DNA of 64,000 bases from Diplosphaera chodatii (Eukaryota; Chlorophyta; Trebouxiophyceae; Prasiolales; Stichococcaceae), in assembly GCA_032358165.1 (NCBI GenBank), contig JAALGY010000031.1, positions 1,860,001 to 1,924,000 of the forward strand, written 5' to 3'. Positions within the stretch are counted from its first letter, which is position 1, and every line of letters starts with the position of its first letter. The notes under the pieces are model-generated. The model was not told the DNA's origin. It saw only the letters and a program-made list of their open reading frames with translations, and did not search any database. Positions 8,624 to 20,365 of the stretch are shown here, in pieces. The position numbers and the translations under genes were made by a program.

Positions 8624-11530
8624 TTAGATGTCCAGTTGATCATGCGAGCTCTCAAGCATCAAGTGCTGCTGCCGCAAGTCCGCTAGCTGCTGTCCGTCTG
8701 CATCTAGGTTGTGCCATGCTGCACATGTGCGAGCCAGAACCTTGTCCAGCAATGCCCACGACCTTTTGCTGCCTACGCATTTTCCTGCTCTGCTGAAAGC
8801 TGCGCTGTGCTCCTCACCGACACCCGCAACATCGTAAACCGCCCAGGTACCACCTGCAGCTGGAGCCGAAAAATCATGGCAGGCAGCATCCAGGTGGAAA
8901 GCATGCGGCAGGGTCTATAAGCAGCCAGCGGTCACCGCACCAAAGGACACCGGTTTGCAGAGCTGTCAGCACCTGGATGTAGCTTGGATGACACCTCACG
9001 AATGGTGTGCTGCAGCTGCTGCGCCAGTGTGCCGAGCTCCTGGTCCTTGATGTGCTTCACCTACAGACATGCAGCGTGGCAGCAGGCTGGGGTTTCAGTG
9101 CCAGGTGGCTTTCAGGATCCGAGCACCGAGTGCGCAGCAGGTCCACCCACCTCTTGGACCCTGGCGGCTGCTGCTGTGTGCATTGCCGCCTCCCTGGCTT
9201 GCAGCTCCCGCAGCTTGGAGGTGACAGCCTGGAAGTCGTGCCCGAGCACTGCGTTCTCCTTGGCGAACTGTCGCTCCACATCAAAGTACCGTTTCTGCAC
9301 ACAGTGGCAGCAACAGCATCAGCACTGCAAAGTGTTTTGCTTTGGCGAACGAACACAACCTGGCCTTGCACTGCATTGCGTGCACAGCACTCGGACATCA
9401 CCACCAGTGATGCGATGTTCTGTCACCAGCATCAAGTACCGCCACATGCACAGCTGCAGCTTGTTGCGTGAACAGAACCATTGATGAGACCATAAACCAT
9501 GGCGAGGGGTTGCACCTGCTCACAACAGAACAGCTGCAGAATGTCAGAGATGTTGAAACAGTGCACCTTGAGCGTCGTGAGCAGGCGCTGGGCGTGGGCG
9601 AGGCGCAAGCCGTGCGCCTGTGCGTCCCGCAGCTGGTCTGGCCCCAGCAACAGCAGCTTCTCGTGTGCAAGCTTGAGCGTCTCGGCTTGTACCAGGAGCG
9701 CAGCCCTGTCTGATGCGCAAGCCCGTTCCAGCTGGTTGACCTCAGCGTCCAGCCTGCATCTCAGGGGTGGTCAGCAGGCTTTCTCCAGAAATATGGCCAC
9801 TACCTGCTTGGTGCTGTCAGTCTTGCACACGCCTCTGCTGTATGTGGGCCCGACTGCCATAGGCTACCGCAGTAGTGCAAGTGGCTGTACGATGAGCTTA
9901 CCCGGTGCGCAGCGAGCGGCATGCCTCGGCGCGCTCGGTGCGCAGCTGCTGGAGCTCCTCCCGGCGCTCGCACAGTGCCTGCAAAAGCGTGCGTATGCTG
10001 AGCAAGGCAGGGTGCTGCACAGCCGTGAGGATGCACGGAGGCAGGTGTGCACATTTTGTTAATCCCAACATCTGCTGTGGTGTATTCAGTGTGTACCTCC
10101 AGCTGCTCATCAACATAGCTCGTCCCTGACATCTGCCAGTCATTGCACAGGGTTGCGATGTTTGCCTGATCTGCAGCGAGCCCGGCTTCCTCCTCCTGTA
10201 GCGGCAGGCCATGTACAGCTCAGCATCACCCAGACTCGTGGCCATCTTCCCAAGGAGATAACGGTGCTGCACATGTTGGAACAGCGGCAATAGCGCACTT
10301 GCTATGCAGCACACCTGCGTATGCAGGATCTCCAGTGCAGCGAGCTGCTGGGCGCCAGTGGCCTGCAGCAGAGCCAGCTGCTCCTTCATGCGCGCCGTCT
10401 GGGCGTCATGCGCCTCCTCCTGTGCTGCCAGCGCCGCCAGGTACTGGCCATGCCACACCAGCTGCAGGCCCTCCGACCGGCGGACCAGCTGTGGGTATTA
10501 CGCATGCCAATGAGGGGCGTACTCAGCATCACCGTGGCGGTCTCTGTGCCGCTTAGTATGCAATGGAACCAACTTGTCCCAAAGGGCCCCAACGACGTAC
10601 CGCATCACTTGCGTGGCTGCCATGCCGAATGACCTCCGAAAGCGATGCCATGGCAGTTGCCAGCTCCTGTGGGTCGACAAGCCGCAGCAACTCCACAATA
10701 CGGGACTCTGCAGCTGCCTGCTCGGCCACCTGACTGACGTCAAGGGCCTGGATGTCGCTGTGCAATTCCTGCACATGGAAGCACAGTGAGTTGTGAGTTA
10801 CGCCTCATTGCTGTGTACGACAGCCCGCATCCAGATCAGGCCGTTGCCGCGGCGTTGCTGTCGGTGATGTAGAGCTGCGATCACCACATGTCGCAAGGTG
10901 CTGAGGTGCAATGCTAATCACCACAGGTAGACAGCCGCACATGGGCCCCCACCTCAAGCAAGGATGTGCGTGTTGTGGCTTGCTGGCTGTGTGCGGCATC
11001 CGCTTTGGCGAGCTCTTCATCGTTGTAAGCATCGTAAGAGAGTAGGACTTTGGCCACGTGATCAGCCGCCTGCGCATGCTGCCCTGCTGTCGGGCTGACG
11101 GCTGGCGCAGGCGCCACACCCGCTCCTGATGCTGCAGCAGCGGGGCAACAGAGCTCGTCACACACCCTATGGCTACCCGTGAGGCAGCACAAGGCTCGTC
11201 ATATATGGCCAGCTGGACTGCCGACGACAGGTGCCAGGTCTCACAGCTAGCAGGTGTGTGTGGAAATAACACCTGCTAAGTCAGCATCTCGCAGGCGGGT
11301 TGACCATCTGCGCTTGCGATGCGCGATGCGAGTGTCCCTGCGTTCTGGTATCGTACGATGTGATTGTCGGCAATGTTGCTGCGGTGCAGCTCGCCCACCA
11401 ACGGTCCAAATGCTTTGGGCGCCCCTCATCTCCGGAACGACTCATCTACGCGGGATTTTCATGCTCAGGCACTCACCGTCTGTTGTTCCTGTGCAGTTGC
11501 TCCTCTATGTCCATATCGCTTTGGGATCGG
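8624..11530 (-). CDS. Large coiled-coil protein, possibly augmin (HAUS) subunit 3
   Basis: A long minus-strand series of exons with heptad-rich, Gln/Glu/Ala/Leu-rich helices. A possible first coding exon, MDIEEQLHRNNRR, ends at a GTGAGTG donor near 11485. Others include YNDEELAKADAAHSQQ, LHSDIQALDVSQVAEQ, YLAALAAQEEAHDAQTARMK, EEEAGLAADQANIATLCNDW and ALCERREELQQLRTERAEAC. LDAEVNQLERACASDR, YFDVERQFAKENAVLGHD and QLQHTIREVSSKLHP follow. The last exon reads ALLDKVLARTCAAWHNLDAD and ends SSHDQLDI with TAA at 8626-8624. The order of a Q-rich helix, an LHSDI segment and a YL..L..Q..A helix loosely resembles plant AUG3, which recruits gamma-tubulin to spindle microtubules. I rate that name as weak. 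The 5' end is not fixed. Confidence 0.6.
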
Positions 11531-12107
11531 ATGTGAGAGTTTTACGCAAAGTCGGTGGACCTTCTGCTTGTCAATGAATAGCACGTTGAGGGATTGCAGG
11601 CTCATCACTACGTATGGCTGTCGTGCGACCTGTGCATATCACAACGACGTGCCCGTGATGCAGTGCGTCCCACTGCTTGTCGCGGCGCGGCGATCGGCGC
11701 TCAGTTGTTTTCCAGTTTGCCAGGCCGAGCAGGTTGGGTGCGAGGCGTTTGATCTCGATAGTGGGTGTATTCAGCTTCTGGGGTGACCAGAGGGTGTGGA
11801 GGTGTGTGATAGACTATAACGACAAACGATTGCGATGCTGTCGGATCCCATCGACAGCTCCAGCAGCTACAGTGGTGTCGAGTCTGGTCTGTGTGAGACG
11901 CGGCTGAGATTTTTAATGACTTGCGAATTTAGAACATACATACAAACCCGAGTTTGCACTGAGGACTGATGGCGCATCAGCCAAGGATGCACTGTGTGAT
12001 GACGAAAGGATTTCTGCCAAAGCTGATGCATGAATAGCATGTTGTACAGGAGTGCATGTCGTGAGTGCTAGGATGACGACGTCTGAGATCCCCAATATGA
12101 TCTTCCC
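11531..12107. other. Unresolved stretch between the coiled-coil gene and HSF
   Basis: It holds the 3' UTR of HSF and probably 5' sequence of the coiled-coil gene. A minus-strand frame near 11775-11575 stays open without an ATG (IEIKRLAPNLLGLANWKTT) and may be an undetected exon. The plus strand over 11364-11786 is also open. I cannot decide between these readings. Confidence 0.3.
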
Positions 12108-14819
12108 TCAGGTAGCGCCATCGCTGCTAGATGGCACATCAGGCGAGTTCATGAACGCCTGCGCGAGAAGTCGAAAGTCAGAACATCAAGTCTGGAGGCG
12201 CACGTGCGAAGGAGGCAGGAGCAATGATCATGCACAACAATTAGATGGACCATCAAACCAGGGCTGGATCACTGACAATGTGTTACACACAATGTGCACC
12301 TGCCACAGTGATGCGTCCTGTGTGGGCAGCATGTCGCCGGCAGGCAGGTCCGCGGCCCCAGGCGGTTCGCTGGCAGCACTGTTGAGCAGATCGTAGTTGA
12401 AATCGTCCTGCATGGCACGTGATGCCGACCTCAGCGGCTTGCTCTAAAATGAAGCTGGTGGTTTTCATAGGGATGCACCTTCAGCCTTTGACATTTCAAC
12501 AGGATGCTGGTGATATGTACGATGTTTCGCAAGGGCAAAGCAGGGGAAGGTGGGAGGTGCTGACGATGTTGTAGTTGGCGGCGGGCCCCGCGGCGCTGCT
12601 GCCCGGCAGCGGCGACTGCGAGCCGCCAAAGATGTCGCTGGCGGTGAGGTCGTCCATGCCCCCCATACCAGCGTCCAGGTCCCCGAGGTCCATGGACAGC
12701 AGGCTGCCCATGGTCGCGGGCTCACCGGACAGCGCCTCGCTCACGTGCACGTCCGGCAGCGCGGTGGCTGACACCGGCACTGACGGCGGCGGCGGCGCCG
12801 GCCCGCTCGCGCTGCCGGCGCCGCCGCCGCTGTCCACCCGCGGCAGGCCGATGGGCGCCTGCAGCTGCTGCAGCGGCTCCCGCGCGGCGGCGGCGCTGGG
12901 GATGCTGGGCATCGCGGCTGTCGGCGCGGATGGCTGCGCATGCTCATGCTCCTGGATGCTGACGGTGGACGGCCACACGCCGTTGCCCAGCTCGGGGCGG
13001 TCCAGATTCATGCTGCCGAGCGCTGCGCCCACCTGCAGCGGTGCAAGGCTCACACGCTGTGGGTTGGACACAACAGTGAGAGCGCATGACATGGCCCCAG
13101 CTTGACGCAGCGGGAAGGTGCCCACCTCCATGAGGCTGTTTGGCTGGTCGCGGCGCAGCTCCGCACTGTCTCCACTGTCGTCCAGCGCCATGAGGCCGTT
13201 GAAAAAGTCGGGGATGTCCAGCGCCCCGTTGCCAGCGGCGACGCCGCCCTGATACTGCACCAGCTGGTTGCCAGGGTCCGTCCCCCCGTTGCTCTCACTG
13301 CTGTCATCCCGCGCAGCACGCCGCTTGAGCTTCTTGCGGCCTGCAGACCGGGTGTCGAGTGCTCTTGACCTTTGTCATGACCCCGCACGACCATCGAAAC
13401 AGTGCAGGATGTGTGACGACCGGTGCACATCGCAGACAGTGCGACGCAGCAGTCCATTTGGAGCAAGCACAGTGCGCACCCTGCACGCTGCCATCGTAAC
13501 GCTGCTGCCGTGCGCCGACAAGAGACTGCAGCATCTCGGGATGCTGCAGCGCCTTGCTCAGAAACTGCATCATCTGCACCTGCCGCTGCTCCTGCCGCTC
13601 CAGCCGTGATTGCATATTCCGATACTTCTCGTCTGCCGCCTGCAGGCGACATTTACCACCCTCAGAGGACACCCTGTAGGCTCACAGCGCTATCGGACCT
13701 GACCGCGATTCACGTCAATGAAACGCAATGCTGCGCGCGCGACTGCCAGCAGGCATGCAGTGCCACCGCTTGCTCATCACCTGCTGCTGCTGGCGCAACC
13801 GTACAAGCTCCACCATGAGGATGTTCTTATCCCGCTTCAGACCCTCCAGCTCGTCAGCCAGGCCGCCAAAGTGCCCCAACTGAAGTACAGCAACAGCCAT
13901 GTGTCAGTGGTGTTGGCAATAGGCAGCCTAAGAGCATTGCAACGCTTGCACGCGCTGTCAATCACCAGCTGTCCCACCTCGATGGCTGTCTGCTGGGGGT
14001 TGGCTGCCGAGACCGGTGCATGTGAGGGCGGCCGCCTGCGATGGATGTTGATGAGCAGGTCGCGGCGGCCACGCAGAAAGTTTTGCTGGTGAAACTCCCA
14101 CCGATCCGACTCCACCTTGCGGAAACCCTGTATCAATCAACACGAGGGCATTGGGCGTTGCCGCCAGCAGCAACGCGCACACCAGCAGTGATGAGGCCTG
14201 TATGTGTTGCAGGCCGCAAGCAGCTCGGGGTACACCAAGCACAGGCAACGAAGCGCACATAGGTGTTGAGCTGCCGCACGAAGCTGGAAAAGTTGTTGTG
14301 CTTGAAGTACTGCGGCAGCAGGTCGCGCGAAAACTCCTCGTGCTTCCACACTATGAAGCTGCGAGCAGGAGCACAGCCGAATGCTCATCACCGTCTGCAG
14401 CAAGTGCTGCCATGACATGCAGCACATGCAGCTGGGCTCCAGGTGGTGCGCATTGCGTCATGGCAAAAACTTTGGGTCTTCACCTGGTGCCCTCCTCATT
14501 CCAGGAGATCACAGAGTCTGTCGCCGGGTCGCTGACCAGGTCGAAGCTGCGCGTGCGAAGCGGGACACATGTCAGCAGCTAGTGATTGGACACAGCTTAG
14601 GCCACAGGAAGCTGCTGCACAGCTCACGCAGAGGCGCGCACCAACACCATGGTGCTATACTATACGATACACACGTTCAACAGCAAGCAGAACTGTAACA
14701 CTGTATGCGCAGCATGGGCGTTGCGATGGTCACGTTTTGCTGAGGAATGGGGGAGGCTGCTCCAGCTTGTAGCTTGCGCCTGTGCTGGACGAGGGGAGGG
14801 TGGGATTGCGCCTCGACAT
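12108..14819 (-). CDS. HSF: Heat-shock transcription factor, class A-like
   Basis: Starts at the ATG at 14819. Exon 1 ends in [11 protein letters not shown] (donor AAAC then GTGACC) and joins [20 protein letters not shown]. Then [18 protein letters not shown] with [15 protein letters not shown], and [20 protein letters not shown]. Together these form a complete winged-helix HSF DNA-binding domain. The trimerisation coiled coil follows: [20 protein letters not shown] and [19 protein letters not shown] basic KKLKRR nuclear signal is next, then an Ala/Pro/Ser-rich activation region. The C-terminus has two acidic-aromatic AHA-like motifs. [10 protein letters not shown] is in one exon. DASLWQ splices (acceptor CGCAG at 12159) to [16 protein letters not shown] and stop TGA at 12108. 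It binds heat-shock elements as a trimer. Divergent to the carboxypeptidase gene. Confidence 0.93.
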
Positions 14820-15227
14820 GGAGCTGCCGCGGCTGCGCCTGCGCCTGCCAGGACGCTGCTGCGAGACAGCCAGGTTGCCCACGCTTGAGGGCAGTGACCA
14901 ACCTCCAAGCCCTACAAGCGCTCCTGTTCAGTCCGGCACGTGTGTAATGCGAGAGCAGGCTGCTGCTCAACAGTGTTGTTGCTAGCTTGACAGGTGTGTG
15001 AAAGCAGGAATGCATGCATCGCAATGATCATCACAAGTCTGGCCCTTGGAGTACGTAAAGCCATGGTGTGCAAGCGTGCAATGTACGGCCGAAATAAACC
15101 TCTTCACACTGCTGACGACAGCACCAAATTGACTCACTTGCACCGTCGCTGTGCCTGTGTCGCGCTTCACATCCGTGGAGCATCAGTTGTGGAAGAACAC
15201 GTCATACTTCTCAACGCGGGCGCAGTC
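14820..15227. promoter_or_regulatory. Divergent promoter region, HSF / serine carboxypeptidase
   Basis: 408 bp between two opposed start codons. The plus frame of the carboxypeptidase is open through most of it, but the extra residues upstream of the ATG at 15228 look like translated UTR and precede a clear signal peptide. Confidence 0.4.
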
Positions 15228-16667
15228 ATGGGGAAAACGCACAGGAGCTTGGCTCTTTTGAGCATGCTGCTGGCCGTGCTGCTGGGCCCCAGCTGTGCAG
15301 CTGTGTCCACGCCCAGGCTGCGGGAGACGCCGCTGGACTTTGCAGCACAGGATCGCCAGCTCGTGCAGGGGGAGAAGGGTCCCGAGCGGGTTGCGGGCTA
15401 CTTTTCTCTGCAGAGGAACCACACGGATGCTGCGGAGATGTTTTACTTCTTCTTCGAGGCCCGGAACAACAGCGACACCGCGCCGCTGGCGCTGTGGCTG
15501 ACGGGCGGACCCGGCTGCAGCTCCGAGCTGGCCGTCTTTGTGGAGAACGGGCCATATGCACTGAACGACAAGGGCGAGGTGGAGGAACGGGAGTTTGCCT
15601 GGGATGTGGAGGCAAACATGATTTTCGTGGACTCCCCGCTGAACGTCGGCTTCAGCTATACCGAGGACTCGGATGACCAGGTGCATGATGAGCCTGGTGT
15701 GGCAGCGGACCTGCTGGACTTCATGCAAGAGTTCCAGAAGGCGAGGCCGCACCTCGCCAACCGAGAGTTCTATGTGACCGGCGAGTCGTATGGGGGCCAC
15801 TATGTGCCGGCCTTTGCAGCACATATCTACCGCACGAACAAGTTCAAGGCTCCTGAGAACATCATCAATCTGAAGGGCATTGCAATTGGCAATGGACTCA
15901 CCGACCCTGGCACCCAATATGGCTCGTATGCGCCCTACGCCGAGGCGAAGGGCCTCATCTCCAGCACAGCATCACAGGGCATCCAGCTGTCATGGCCATT
16001 CTGCAAGGCGGGCATCACGATGTGCAACGCTGGAGTTCCACTCACATGCGACCTGGCGATGTTCTTCTGCCAGGCCTCGCAATTTGCCCCAGTTGTGGCG
16101 CTGTCAGACAACGTCAACATATATGATGTCCGGAAGAAGTGCATTGGCATGCTGTGCTATGATTTCAGCGCCCTTGACAAGTATCTGAACAAAGCTGAGA
16201 CTCGGAAGAAGCTCGGCGTGCCAAAGGGTCGCAAGTGGCAGGAGTGCAACATGCAGATCAACCAGGCTTTCCTTGCGGACTTCATGCGGAGCTACGCAGC
16301 GGATGTGTCACTGCTGCTGGAGGAGGGCTACCCGGTCATGATCTACAGCGGGCTGGAGGACCTCATCTGCAACTCCCTCTCACAGCATTGGTGGACCTCG
16401 GCGCTGGAGTGGCACGGCAAGGACGGCTTCAACCGCGCACCAAAGGAGGACTGGCGGGTCGACGGCGAGCTGGCCGGCTTCGTCCAGCGCCATGAGCGCT
16501 TTGCCAATGTCGAGGTCCTGGATGCGGGCCACATGGTCCCCATGGATCAGGCGAAGCCGATGCTGTCTCTGTTTGGCGACTTTGTGCGGGGACGACTGTT
16601 TGAGCACAACACGCCGCAGACTGATGCGGTGGACAGCAGTCTCCCAGAAAGCATCTCGCAGCAGTGA
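15228..16667 (+). CDS. Serine carboxypeptidase (S10 family), secreted or vacuolar
   Basis: Intronless, 479 residues from the ATG at 15228. I chose that start because a signal peptide (LALLSMLLAVLLGPSCAAV) follows at once. LTGGPGCSS forms the oxyanion region, TGESYGGHYVPAFA carries the catalytic Ser, YSGLEDLICN the Asp and DAGHMVPMDQAKP the His. The family releases C-terminal residues from peptides at acidic pH in vacuole or lysosome, or outside the cell. Odd: the usual GDxDxICN reads GLEDLICN. The second (catalytic) Asp is kept, but the first is Leu. Cys residues in the insertion domain (FCKAGITMCNAG and LTCDLAMFFCQ) suggest disulfides. It is one of only two clearly intronless genes in the window. 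Confidence 0.95.
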   Translation: MGKTHRSLALLSMLLAVLLGPSCAAVSTPRLRETPLDFAAQDRQLVQGEKGPERVAGYFSLQRNHTDAAEMFYFFFEARNNSDTAPLALWLTGGPGCSSELAVFVENGPYALNDKGEVEEREFAWDVEANMIFVDSPLNVGFSYTEDSDDQVHDEPGVAADLLDFMQEFQKARPHLANREFYVTGESYGGHYVPAFAAHIYRTNKFKAPENIINLKGIAIGNGLTDPGTQYGSYAPYAEAKGLISSTASQGIQLSWPFCKAGITMCNAGVPLTCDLAMFFCQASQFAPVVALSDNVNIYDVRKKCIGMLCYDFSALDKYLNKAETRKKLGVPKGRKWQECNMQINQAFLADFMRSYAADVSLLLEEGYPVMIYSGLEDLICNSLSQHWWTSALEWHGKDGFNRAPKEDWRVDGELAGFVQRHERFANVEVLDAGHMVPMDQAKPMLSLFGDFVRGRLFEHNTPQTDAVDSSLPESISQQ

Positions 16668-17268
16668 CACGCCTTGATATTCCAAGTGCATCCGAGCTGG
16701 TGATCTATTGTATGTATATTGATGCGCGCACATGATTTGGTCTGTGTGTCTGGTATTCTTTGGCCACTACTGTGCAGTCATCCAGATAGAACGGATGTAC
16801 AACTGCAGACCAGCAGAACGCTGCAGCTGCTTACAGCGTATCAGCAGGCATTTGAATGACATTCAAGAACAGGCAACAGACATGTCAAGAGAGCCGACAC
16901 AGGCCTGGGGCACAGCTGCCATGATGCGCTTCCTGTGACTCGTGGCAGTCGTGAACACATGCATGCAAATATATACGACAGTGTCAAGGCTGCGAGGCAA
17001 ACACCTCACAGCAGCATCCACTCACATCGCCAGCACCGCCCTTGCGGGGCATGCCGGAGTGCTTGATCCACTGATGCGCCATTGTTGCGCGTAGAAAGGC
17101 ACCCAGGCCCTGTCTGGCCCGTTGGTGGGCGCCTCCCAATGTAGTTGACGGCCCGCATCGAGGCTGGCCGTCTCGAGGGGCAACACCCATCAGTGTGCTG
17201 GGTTTGCAAGATGCAGAACTGTCTTGGCTTCCTTTGTTCGGGCGCCTGTGCGCCGGCTCGCAGCTATA
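16668..17268. other. Tail-to-tail intergenic region
   Basis: 3' UTRs of the carboxypeptidase (plus) and the C78 peptidase (minus). I see no supported gene, RNA or repeat. Confidence 0.5.
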
Positions 17269-20200
17269 TCAGAAGCGCTCGTCAGCCCTGATGACCTTCG
17301 AGTCCTCCTGCTCTGCTTCGGACATGAGTTCATCCTCCACGTACAGCACCTGGTACTCTGCCTTCCTGCAGTGGGGCATGGTGCAATGGTGTCGCAGCAA
17401 CGCTTGCGTGCAACGGATGCACTGATGCTCGACGCTGGCAGCGGCAGCTGGACACCAGCCTGCTGCACTCTGTCAGATGCGGGACCCACCTGAGGGTGTG
17501 TGTGCCGCGCTTCAGCTTGCGCTGCCAGCCGCGGCCCGACTGCAGCGCCTCCCGCAGCGCCTGCGTGCGCTCGTTGGGGTCCAGCACCAGCAGCGCGTAC
17601 AGCTGCGCCGACACACAACAACATTTCTGTTGACCAGGGTCGAAGACCACCAGAATCGGGCACCACCAGCATGTGTGCATACTGCACAGCTGAGAGCGAC
17701 GCATACACGAGAGACATGCTCCACCCCGTGCTCGCCTGTGGGAGCGGTGCAGCATGCATGGCACAAACGGGCAAATGCCTCACCTCGCCGTCCTGGCTGC
17801 AGCGGTGCTCAATGCCCACGATGGTCCGCGAGTGACCCTCTGCACGGGGCACAGGGACACCGTGAGAACAGGCTGCTTGTCAGGATGGCATGACGGGACA
17901 CGCAGGGCGCGGTGCCGACCAGCCACCCGGGCCGGAGCTACTGCAGAAGCAGATGGCACAGCCCGGCACCGTGCTGGAAGTACAGCGGCGGCTTGTCGGA
18001 ACTAATGATGCGGCCCTGGCGCCCGCCATCTTCGCTGCCGGCATCCAGGTTCGTCGGATCCTCGCCCGTGAAGTGCTTCCACACCCTGCAATCCGGATTG
18101 GTTGTGTGCTGGTAAGTGCGTCCTTATTTTGCATGATGCATGCGACCAGACACACAGCGCTGGTGACTGCTGTCGAATCCGTCTGGATGCACTCGACGCC
18201 CAAGCAGCACACCAGCCGGACACCACACTGTCAGTCGGCACACCACTTCATGAGGGCGGGGCCGTTGTCCTCCTGGCCGCGGGTGCGGCCCTGGCGGCGG
18301 GCGTACGGCGCGGCGCGGTCAGCCTGCGGCCGCTGGTGGCAGCGGCTGCACAGGTCGTAGTCCTGCTGCACCTTGCTCGTGTAGCAGGGCCCTGTAAGAC
18401 GGACGTGTTGCTTTTGGCCACATACCAAACACCCCTGACAGCTTGGGCTCCATGCATAGTGCAACATGTGCCTCTGCCACTGCGGCCGTGCGATGGCAAG
18501 GGGGCGCACCTGTGATGGGGAACTGGTCGCAGCCGTCGCACTGCACGCCGGGGTGCACCTCGTCCCCGCCCTGCGCGTCGGAGGCGTTGCCCCCCACCTC
18601 CCCGCTGCCGCCGCGCGCCTTGCTGTCCCCCTGCGCCTCCGCCTCACGCAGCAGCACATGCCCCCGCCCGCCCTTTGGGGTAGAAAGCAAGCAAGCATTG
18701 GTGTTATGCGGGCGTCAGTATGGTGCAGGAGATGTTCAGATCCAACACTGCGCTGCACTTTCGGTCACCATCCAGTGAGGCTGCCAAGCGACAGTGCCGA
18801 GCGTCAGTGCCACAAGAGGTGCTATGCAGGAGGCGGCCAAGGGTTCACCTCAAAGTCGACGATCTTGGCGTTCACACCAAAGGAGCGCAGCAGGGCGGCA
18901 CACTCGGTGGTGCCAATCCAGGTGCGCGTGCCCTGCAGCTTGCCGCCTAACTGGTCCTTCCCAGCGCTGCACGTAAAGTTGGGGGTTCACTGACTGTGCA
19001 GCACAGGAACGAATGCTGCCATGTGGTGTGCAGAAAGCAGCATTTGATGACAGCTACTGCAATCCAGTGCAAGCAGGCAGCACAGCACTCAATGGTGGCA
19101 TACTCACGTGTCCCAGCCGCGAGCCCAGGCAGCTTCGACCAACGCCTGCAGCGAAGGGATGTCCGGCACAAACCCGCAGCCATCAAACAGCGCCTTCTTG
19201 AGCGGCTGCAAGGTGAGCATGGGATGTTAGGCCTCGTACACAATTCCAGCCAACATACTGAAGGCAGCGTTGCGCACAGGCTGCGCAGTGTAGTGCTAGG
19301 TAACGACAGGGTGGTCCTCAGCAGTCTCACCTCGCGTTTGAGCAGGTTGGACACCAGCATCTGGATGTTGCGATAGCCGCAGCCCCAGCCCGCGTCCGAG
19401 GGCTCCGACTGATAGTGGTCCATGCTGCCTGCAGTGAGCCAGGTATGTTGTTGAGGTGACAGCAGCAGCACTCGGAGACAGCAGGCCACCAGTCAACTTC
19501 AGGCATTTAATTTCAGTCGGTGCACCTGTGACTGCAGCTGTGAAGGAGGTGCCCTGCGACTCCAGGCAGCGGGCGATCAGGGGGACCAGGTCCTCCCCGG
19601 GGCGCCTGTTGCACGCCGGCTTGATCTGGTCGGCTCTGCCCACAGAAGCAGACCGGCCTCAGATTGTGCTCAAAGTTTTGCCCTGCTGCTGTTGCGTTGG
19701 ATAGGGGATGGCGCAATCCGCGCCCTGCCGTACCCACCTGACTGGTGGAGGGTCGTGCTGCACGCCGCCCGGCCGCTGCTGCCCGCTGCCAGAGTCCCCA
19801 CCACGCATATCCCTGCGTCAGCGTAAAGAGCAACAGCGCTTCCCAGGCAGTCCTTACAGCGTCGCGATGTCAGAAGCAGAGCAGGTCTACAGCACGAGCA
19901 GTGCAAGCACGCACGGGTGCTGGCCGGAATGCCGCTCCAGGAACTCTGGCACACGCTGGGGCGGCGGCCCACCCTCCTCCGCGAAGTGGGCTTCGCAGTG
20001 AGCCTGCGAGCGGCCGCTTGCGTTTGCAGCACAGGTGCCAGCAGCATGAACATATGTGCGGCATGATGGCATGCGCCCTCCTGAACAGAAGGCAGGTTGC
20101 TAGCGTTTCCAAGGCCCTTTTGGCGTTTTCAACTCATGCTATACGCACCTGTATCTGAGACACGGGGTGCAGCTCATCGCAGATGGGGCACAGCGACTGG

Positions 20201-20365
20201 TCCTGAGCACACATAGGCAAGGTGTGAGAAGGAGGCATGATGCCGGCTTGAGTGCAGGTTGGCTGTGGCCACACGAACATCCTGACGTGTGTCTGCAACG
20301 GCGGTCACCGAAAGCGCTCCTAGAACATCGTTCACCTCCTCGACCGAGCCCTTCCTTGTGCCCAT
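17269..20365 (-). CDS. C78-family (ZUFSP/UFSP-like) peptidase with an internal ZZ-type zinc finger
   Basis: Order on the minus strand: zinc-finger-like CPICDELHPVSQ and AHFAEEGG near the N-terminus; HYQSEPSDAGWGCGYRNIQM with the catalytic Cys; DIPSLQALVEAAWARGWD; LQGTRTWIGTTECAALL; and a VDFE segment. Then HPGVQCDGCDQFPITG joins PCYTSKVQQDYDLCSRCH, a ZZ-type finger. Next come VWKHFTGEDP, SSDKPPLYFQH spliced to EGHSRTIVGIEH (catalytic His), LLVLDPNERTQALREAL (Asp) and a last exon YQVLYVEDELMSEAEQED ending in ADERF, stop TGA at 17271-17269. The C78 family cleaves UFM1 or, for ZUFSP, K63-linked ubiquitin chains. Oddity: the ZZ finger sits between the Cys and His halves of the protease. It keeps CxxC and DYDLCxxC but lacks the second CxxC pair. 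The start (20365, or an ATG near 20208) is uncertain. Confidence 0.85.

Noticed and set aside
11254..11577. Ubiquitin-like domain suggested by RPSSPERLIYAGF on the plus strand
   Set aside because: Only a few residues match, there is no flanking strand pattern, and minus-strand exons of the coiled-coil gene fit the region better.
14994..15227. N-terminal extension of the serine carboxypeptidase
   Set aside because: The frame is open upstream, but the ATG at 15228 is directly followed by a good signal peptide. The extension looks like translated UTR.
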